A DNA stretch of 64,000 nt from Caenorhabditis remanei. Taxonomy: Eukaryota > Nematoda > Chromadorea > Rhabditida > Rhabditidae. Where the stretch lies: assembly GCF_010183535.1 (NCBI RefSeq), contig NC_071333.1, forward strand, positions 19,776,587-19,840,586. The letters are read 5' to 3'. Under the pieces are notes generated by a model that was not told where the DNA came from, ran no database searches, and worked only from the letters and a program-made list of their open reading frames with translations. The position numbers and the translations under genes are program-made. Shown one piece after another: positions 57,074-64,000 of the stretch (positions within the stretch are counted from its first letter, which is position 1; each line of letters starts with the position of its first letter).

Positions 57074-59038
57074 TCACTTAATTTTTTTCTGAATGTTCCG
57101 ATTTTGTTTCTTGTTATTATATATCTAAACTCTTGTCATTTCTTTGTTTTCCATGTTCATACTTTTTTGTACAACCCGAGGATTTCATCTCCTACATTCT
57201 TTTTGCGTTCAAACCCTTATAATTCTATTTTTTCATATTTTGATCACTGTCTTTTCAACTTTTTCCTGTTCGAATTCGCTCTTTTCTCTCCTTCACACAT
57301 TTTAGTATCCACTACGGTTGTGATTGTAAGATAACCATTTTACTTACGAAAATTGTCATGATTTACCGTTGACCATAACAACCTTTTTTTAAATCTTATC
57401 TTTTCGTTCGTTTTAATTTGCTTTTTTATTTTATTTCCTGTTTCCGCTTTCGGGTATAGGCAGCATTCTGAAAAGATTTGTTTTTAAATTATGAATGTAT
57501 TCTCTAACGTATAAATAAAATTCAATTGAACAGGTGATTTAAAAGTGAAACCTTTATGACCTTCTCAATTACTGAAATACACTTTAACTAGTATTTTTCT
57601 TATCAATAAATCTTCTTAGCTCGAAAGTATATAGTTGTTGAAAATTACGTCCAGGAAGAAGAAGTTTTCTCAACTGAAAGTAAAATTGATGACAAGGTCG
57701 AACAGCCAACAGTTGAAAGCAGAACAACATACTGATAAGATACGTGAAACAATTTTTTATAGCATTTTTGTTTTGAACTATGTTTTGGCTGTAGGCCAAA
57801 TTTTGCTCCTTAAGTACCATCCAAAAAGAAATCATATTTATTTGTTTCTGTGGAAATTGTCCTTATTTGACAAGGTGTCATAGTTTTTATCTGATTATCC
57901 CACAAAGGAAACTTCTATAAGTATTAAACAGATCAAACGTAGACATTTATTTTTGCCGTTTACAATTTATTTGTACGGGCATTCTCAAAAGACGGAGAGT
58001 TCAAAAAGATCTTTATCTTACACTGGAATGGGTTGGTTATACAATATGAACCATTGATTCGTGAACAATTGATAAGGGGTAAGATAAAAAAAGAGAGTAT
58101 ATGCGTTGATAAAGGCTATCAGTGAAATTCTTGCATTTGTTATCCCGATTTCATCATTTCCTCAAGGAATCCAATCTCCGGGTTGAAAATCGTTTGATCT
58201 GGGTTCCCGGTAGGAGCCACGTTGGTATCAAACTGGTTTGCCCAGACAGACTTCGGGCCTTTCGGACGGCGATAACGGGTCTGGATTGTTTTCGTCCACA
58301 TAGTGATTGGGCGGTGGATCTGGATTTGTATATAGATATATTTTATTAAGACTTTGAATTAGTATACCTTGTATTTTCTGTAGTATAGTCCAAATGCATT
58401 GCAAACCGATTCACCAGAAGCTCGTCTCCATGTCTTTGTTACCTTTGTGTGGCAGTTGACACAATGAGTGATTTTCGATCAAAGCTAGACAGATATGTGA
58501 TCAATATCACTGTTTTGGAACAATATTTCTATATGTCATTTACAAATTTATTTCATGGGTCTCTTGCTTCTTTTCGTTCACCACTTTCATACTTCTGTTA
58601 GTGCTACAGTAGCCCGTCAGTTCGTGTTCCTGATTTTCAGCTTTCTATTTTTCTCCTTTCCAAAAATTGTTCGAGCAATTAGTAATTATTTTGACTGCAA
58701 CAATGTGCATGAGCTCTGGCCTTCCTATAACGAATCGCTGGAATTTTGGCTAGAGGGTATCGGGAACGTACCCAGTAAACAGCAGATTGTTGTGTACCAG
58801 GTTGGTCATTATGTATGCTATTAGGCATGTTTTCTGTCTGAGTACAAATAACTTGAGTTATGCCCAAAAAATTTCTTGCCAACCTAATAAATGGTTTTAC
58901 TACAATGGTGGAACAATTTAAAGCTGTCATTTGGTTCATTATCTCATATTGTCAACTATAAGTATATGGTATATTCAGAGTTTCATTTTTGTAGTTGACA
59001 TTATTTTCTTGGAAACGCCAAATCTGGAATTGAAGAAT
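57074..59038. other. Mostly non-coding; MITE remnant and a GC-richer island
   Basis: 57790-58010 is a decayed fragment of the palindromic MITE family. 58150-58330 is GC-richer with open frames both ways (minus DPPPNHYVDENNPDPLSPSE; plus ESNLRVENRLIWVPGRS) and may be a fragment of an element. 58925-59000 has another GTAGTTGACA-type piece of the MITE family. Confidence 0.4.
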
Positions 59039-61274
59039 CCGGACTCCCCGTAGTAGAAAGTACTCATAACCAAATTTATAGATTGTTTGAAAGCCGCGTC
59101 TCCAAATACTTTTGTATACCCTTAAAGCGAATGTTTAAATCTTCTGATTACAGTACACTTAAATCTCTGATCTGGTGATTAATTTGTTTGAATTTCTTGT
59201 TGCCATTTGTTAATCACAGAATCGTGACATTTACCAGTTTGTATTTCTTCTGACCTATATCCTTCGAATTCGATTATTTTTCGAATAAAATCCAATACAA
59301 TTATCTTCTTCCACTAGTGTCAATAACAATGATTCTTTGTCACAAGGTTTATTTCCATTACAACTCACGATGTTCATTTCAAACTCAACTTTTTTTACCA
59401 ATTTCGTCTTTCAAAAAGATATCAAGTTATTATCAACAGATAATTTTGTTTTTCATGATTTCATGGCTCACAATTTGACATTTTCCGTACCTCGTGAAAA
59501 ACAATTATTAATTTTGACATCAGTGAAAGAAGAAAATTGTAGTGGATTTGATTCAAGAAATAATTGAAATCGAAGGATGAAGGTCAGAAGAAATATAAAC
59601 TGGTAAATGTCACGATTCTGTGATATCAAGAAATCAAAACGATTTCAGGGAAATGACTAAGCAAGGTGTCTGATTTCCAGATTTGGTGTTGCCAGCAAAA
59701 TATCGTCATGGCTTTCGAGAGTTGTGGTAAAACTTATGTGTCCTTTGTGTATGGCTGTTTCAGAAGAGTAACGAATCACATTTTCAAAACTAACACATTT
59801 TACTACAAACAAGGATGGCTTTAGAGGCGTTTAGATTGAACAAATCTATTCACAGATGCCTTGGCATGTATGTACAAGAGGTTGTCAACTACATACAATA
59901 ACAAAACTGAATACACAATACACTTATAGTTGATAATATGAGACAGTGTACCAAATCATAGCATCGAGTTGTTCCTCCGTTGTAGTAAAACCCTTTTTAT
60001 GAGTACCTTATTATCTGTAAACTTCTGAAGTATGAGATCTTTAGAGTAAATGATCAGAGCGACAACTGATTTGGTTGACAACACAAATTTCAAACACACT
60101 ATTGTTGTGATAATAACAAACGTACTTTTAGTTGCTACCGTCGTATAACTACGCTTTCGCATAAGAAAAGAAGCGTGATGGGCCAGTTTTGTTGGTGAAC
60201 ATGTTTTCCAACTTGTAGGCGTCTCTTATTGTGATGTCATAAAACCTTTTCAAGTTTCCATTTGTTTACTTATGCATAGCTTTTAGTTTTTTAGAAGTTC
60301 ACACATCCTAATCATGTAATCACCAACTATTTGAAATTTATTTTTCTGTTTCCCACGTATGTTCGTGCAACGGAGAAGTGATGCATGATTTTTTAAACAA
60401 CTTTTGTCGACAAGAAAGCTGTCAAACGTGGGAATTATAATTCATGAAAGCCAAATTAGACAACTAATCTGCAGACATCTGCTGAATAAATACATAATAC
60501 AACAACGTCCTTCACCTCTAATCGGCTTAAATGCTTGGAAACGAGTATGCATCACATGACATATTACGCTGAGCAGATTCAAAACACTCATCTAAGCCGG
60601 CTATAAGTTGATATGATTGAAATCTGACATGTGCACTTATAAAGTTTGGGATATAAAAGAAGAGCTTCGATTTTGTTGTGATGTTTTTTTCAGAACTGGT
60701 ACCTATCTACTGTTTCTTTTATGTTACTGAATACTTTAAAACACTTTATTTTATTCAGTTTAGGTTATTTTCCTAACCATCAATTTTCAAATGTTTTTCA
60801 TTTTTGCTGCCCATTCAATATTTCTTTCTTGCTCAATAATGCTCAAGATCAGTTCATGACTTGACTTTGTTATAATTTTTGGTCAAGTAATCTTTTGACC
60901 TATGATTAGTCAATCTGGACTCTGGTTCACCCTTTGTTTTTATCTTTTTTCCGAGAAGCAAACAACTATTATTATTGATGTCAATAAGAGAAAAATATTG
61001 GGTTTTGTATCAGATTTGGTTGAAAACTACTTGAATTGTGAGGATAAAAGTCAGAAGAAATTCAAAATGGTAGAACTCACGATTCTGTGAATAACAAAAG
61101 GCAACAAGAAGTTCAAACATATTAATCACCAAATCAGAGTCTTAAGTGTACTGTAGTCAGAAGATTTGAACATTCGATTTAGGAGTATTTTCAACGAAAG
61201 TATTTGGAGACGCAGCTTTAAAACATTCTATAAATTTGGTTATAGGTACTTTCGACTACGGGGAGTCCGTTTCT
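59039..61274. mobile_element. Inverted-repeat element, about 2.2 kb with roughly 300-bp ends
   Basis: Left end GGACTCCCCGTAGTAGAAAG and right end CTTTCGACTACGGGGAGTCC are complements, followed inward by AAATTTATAGA-TGTTTGAAA and GCGTCTCCAAATACTTT (and their complements), then AGAATCGTGA and TTTCTTCTGAC. A nested second inverted copy of the inner part lies at about 59570-59640. The centre has no transposase ORF. A third copy of the end is at 61990. Confidence 0.75.
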
Positions 61275-61313
61275 GCAATTAAAACCTGCTAAATGTTTCT
61301 GCGAGCCGAGTTA

Positions 61314-61773
61314 CCGTAAAAACTGTATTTGAGGTGCCCCTTTATTTGAAGTGCCTCTCTAATTGTGGTGCCCTCCGACGGACCCTTTGAACAATAGAGG
61401 TGCACCCTCTAATTGAGGTGCCCCTCTAATACAGTTGCCCTCCAGCGATCTACACTTCTCTCTAATATCATCATTAACTGACTCCGAACTGTTCTCTCAC
61501 ATTACTATTTCAGCAGTTTTGTTGTCAAAAACGTAGTTTGTTATTGAAAATCAGGATTTTCTCCGTTTTTTTACGTAAAAGTTCGATGAATTGGGCATAA
61601 AAAACTAATGAAGTCAAACAAATTCAAAAGATAGTTGGGTATCGAGGTCGGGCGAATTCGTTGACGAAAAATAGAGGTGCACCCTCTATTTGAATTGCCC
61701 CTCTAATAGAGTTGCACTCCGACGGACCCTTTGAACAATAGAGTTGCATGCACCTCAAATACAGTTTTTACGG
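61314..61773. mobile_element. 460-bp MITE with CCGTAAAAACTG ends
   Basis: Ends CCGTAAAAACTGTATTTGAG and CTCAAATACAGTTTTTACGG are perfect complements, bordered by TA (61312-61313, 61774-61775). The interior has several copies of AGGTGCCCCTCTAAT-type and GACGGACCCTTTGAACAATAGA sequence. No ORF. Confidence 0.88.
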
Positions 61774-61949
61774 TATGTCTCAAATTTCTCATATGGTCCA
61801 CCTTTTGAACATGGAATTTTAAATCGGCCACATAAATGCCACCGCACGGTTCCATTTGAGTTTCCCAGCGGTGTCCCTGCGCTCGTACGTGAAAGCGTAT
61901 ACTATTTGCTGATTTGGAATTCCATGTGAAAAATTTTAAATCTCATGTT

Positions 61950-62075
61950 TCGCCTCACAGAGACATTTAGTAGGTTTGGATGGCAGAAATGGACTCCCCG
62001 TAGTCGAAAGTGCCTATAAACAACTTTCTAGATAGTTTGAAAGCCGTGTCTCCAACGACTTTGCTTGCCAGTCTT
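61950..62075. repeat. Solo inverted-repeat end of the 59-61 kb element
   Basis: GGACTCCCCGTAGTCGAAAG at about 61992, preceded by GACATTTAGTAGGTTTGG that pairs with CCTGCTAAATGT at 61285. The sequence around the 460-bp MITE is therefore itself an inverted repeat. Confidence 0.7.
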
Positions 62076-62109
62076 TATGTAGGTTACAAGAGTGTGGATG
62101 TTATGAAAA

Positions 62110-63050
62110 AGTTGTTTGAGCAAGCCACTTTTTTAGTTTGAACGGCACGTAGTTGTTTTCTACGTGTATGAAAAAACAACATTCACCTAATAGGACAAGG
62201 CATCCCTCAGAGAGAATTCGAATGCTGCGAGTAGTAAGTTTCCGTTACGAAAAACCAATCCAGTGATAAAAATTAAAAGTGCATTTGCACTAATCAGCAG
62301 ATGACATTTGAAAATTGCACTTTCAAATAATATAACCACCTGATGACAATCCTACCATGCCCTTTTAAATCTAGCGTAGGTTGCTGAACCTTTTGTATTA
62401 GTTTTTCTGGATTAGTTATAATTAAAAGTGCAAAGATAGTTAAAGTACTACGTTGCATCACATTTCGCCATCGGAGAGCCGTGTCCTAGAGAGCAGATGA
62501 GTTGAGCCGGTAAAGACACAACCATACAGCTTAACATCGCTTAGCAACACATGGTCAAATTTACAGAAGTACGCCAGCTGGTGGCTTACCCAAGCCCACA
62601 AGCTCTGTGAAGTTCCGGATAATCAGTTTTTGTAGCTCCGCTCAGTTTAACAAGATTTCAAGAGTATCGCTTTCCTGGTCCAGTGGTGCTTCTTCTGTAT
62701 TTATAAATAATCCATTACCCATCGTTAGAACTACAGTAAATTCAACGAAATCTATTCCATTCATTAACGACTCGTCGAGTCCAGTGCAATCATCGTTAAT
62801 TTTGTGCTCTAGTTTGAAAATTTGGGGCTTCTGTAATATATTTCCTTCCAGACGCACAATAAGTTCATTCTAATGAACCTCCCGTGGGATGCTAAATCGC
62901 ACAAATCTCAAAAGCTGCGTCTCCTCTTTTTCTTCATTCTTTCGTTTTAGTTTTGTAAGATCAAATTTTTTCGGAAGAAATCCGTACCCGATCTTTCTGC
63001 TTGCGAAAACGCGAAAATTCTGGTATTTTGACAAAAACACTACGGTAGTG
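62110..63050. repeat. Right copy of the long inverted duplication
   Basis: Reverse-complement counterpart of 51296-53060: GCACGTAGTTGTTTTCTACG, GATGACAATCCTACCATGC, CAGCTTAACATCGCTTAGCA and the gene remnant. Shorter than the left copy. Confidence 0.75.
62642..63000 (-). pseudogene. Decayed gene copy B
   Basis: Minus strand: GFLPKKFDLTKLKR and QLLRFVRFSIPRE at 62995-62885, then a stop, then RLEGNILQKPQIFKLEHKI and NDDCTGLDESLMNGIDFVEF down to 62642. It complements copy A: where A loses frame, B keeps it, so the ancestral gene can be traced across both. Family not recognised. Confidence 0.55.
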
Positions 63051-63489
63051 TTTTAAATTTTTTTCACAACATACCGTAAATGCTAGAATATATCGGCACC
63101 TGTAATAGAACGGCAACCCATCTATTTTCAGAATGCATAAATATGATCATCCCGGTGTTCTTCTTGGTTCTTTTTAAAATCATGGTGATAAGTGACTTCC
63201 TGATCAGCAAATAGAACGTCCTAAAAAGTTTTTTCGTTTAGTTATTTTTCTCTGGAAGAGAGTTGAAAAGTATAACGGCATGCTGTTATAATACAGTAAT
63301 TATGGTAACTCCCCAATGTTTCTTGATGGTTTCATATTTATCTGTTAGTGATATTAGATTCTTTGCTACCACAACTTCCATGAAAAACCCATTATGTTGC
63401 TCTTTGATCTTAGTAATTACCATTTTCGGAACACGTCACCAATGCTGTCTTCAAATCTGTGGGAGGAGTCGCCATGAAAGTCAACAAGT

Positions 63490-63573
63490 AAAAAGAGGCG
63501 GAGCTTAATATAAAAACCGCTGAAAGTAGAAAACAGCTAGTGAAAAGGGGCGGAGCCCAGTATAAAAACCGCT
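63490..63573 (+). promoter_or_regulatory. Duplicated TATA-box promoter unit
   Basis: Two copies, 53 bp apart, of AAAAG-GGCGGAGC-----TATAAAAACCGCT, with TATAAAA at 63509-63515 and 63561-63567. The second TATA is about 52 bp before the ATG of the next gene, a normal distance for a short 5' UTR. Confidence 0.75.
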
Positions 63574-63612
63574 AGCCAGCTCTCAATCTCTCATTCTTCC
63601 TCCCCTTCCACC

Positions 63613-64000
63613 ATGGCTGCCCACCGATTGGTCGAGCTGCTCGTTTGCCTCGCTTTGGTCACCCCATCGATGGCAGTCTACCCATCACAAAATCCAAGAC
63701 TGACCTGTCACTTCTACTCCATGTTTGTCAATGACTTCGACCGCACTGAAAACAACCGCGTTTGCACCGCATATTTCCACGTGCCAACCAAAACCTTCAA
63801 GTTTGAAGGAACTTGGAGAGATCCAAAGAAAATCAGCCCGAGCTACAACTTCACTTCCGGACAAGATTGTCAAATCAAGGTGAATTACTAATCAATTAAA
63901 GTGATAGCTCTCTAAATAGTTATTTTTAGATGATGGACGGCGAGGAGATCTATGAGTGCTTCTGCTTCACACCACTCTGCAACACACCATACAGTGTCGA
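63613..64000 (+). CDS. Secreted cysteine-rich protein, 3' end beyond the window
   Basis: Exon 1 is 63613-63879, intron 63880-63929 (GTGAAT donor, TTTTTAG acceptor), and exon 2 runs from 63930 off the window, in phase. MAAHRLVELLVCLALVTPSM then A is a signal peptide. Mature part: LTCHFYSMFVND, RVCTAYFHVPT, GQDCQIK, ECFCFTPLCNTPY. The closing CxCxxxxCN is typical of small three-finger or Ly-6/ET-type nematode secreted modules, an assignment by pattern only. GC-richer, C-ending codons compared with its neighbours suggest strong expression, in line with the TATA promoter. Confidence 0.72.

Noticed and set aside
58122..58349. 75-aa plus-strand ORF
   Set aside because: Both strands are open through this GC-richer island and neither has a start context, splice site or recognised domain.

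Overview
The window looks like a chromosome-arm segment from a nematode of the genus Caenorhabditis (species not determined). The evidence is AT-rich DNA, introns of about 44-50 bp ending in TTTTCAG-like acceptors, acceptor-like pyrimidine-AG sites just before several start codons (as at trans-splice sites), and Caenorhabditis-type families: srz and srg chemoreceptors, F-box/FBA proteins, a transthyretin-like secreted protein and a small prolyl 4-hydroxylase. I rebuilt gene models by eye from splice sites and reading-frame phase. No alignment or database search was run.

1-4.1 kb holds the 3' half of a CR1-like retrotransposon, then an array of about 14 copies of a 100-bp repeat. 4.7-5.8 kb has two small intact spliced minus-strand genes (a CxxC zinc-ribbon-like protein and a 75-aa protein). 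7.0-10.4 kb is a truncated, frame-damaged protein-primed family B DNA polymerase of Maverick/Polinton type. 10.9-12.0 kb has a decayed second retrotransposon. 12.95-15.5 kb is a near-perfect inverted duplication of an F-box gene; only the right copy is complete.

15.7-31.9 kb holds an srz receptor, an insulin-like fragment, a charged/proline-rich minus-strand gene and a small CCPN-motif exon downstream of similar upstream regions, a transthyretin-like gene, a prolyl 4-hydroxylase-like gene and a single-pass membrane protein. 32-35 kb is a degenerate six-copy array of an exon-like unit on the minus strand. 36.9-39.9 kb is an 8-exon minus-strand coiled-coil gene. 40.97-42.55 kb is a 1.6-kb fold-back element flanked by TA.

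44.1-49.8 kb is a complete srg-type receptor whose 4.6-kb first intron contains a palindromic MITE and three tandem Helitron-like units, each with a tRNA-like internal promoter. 50.1-51.3 kb is a second, 5'-truncated copy of the first retrotransposon. 51.3-53.1 kb and 62.1-63.05 kb are inverted duplicates of one decayed locus. 55.5-57.1 kb is an intact F-box gene. 59.0-62.1 kb is a nest of inverted-repeat elements. From 63.6 kb a secreted cysteine-rich protein gene, with a duplicated TATA-containing promoter, runs off the window.

The genes do not form one pathway. The layout is typical of fast-evolving arm DNA: environmental receptors, F-box adaptors and small secreted proteins scattered among mobile elements, with repeated local inverted duplication.
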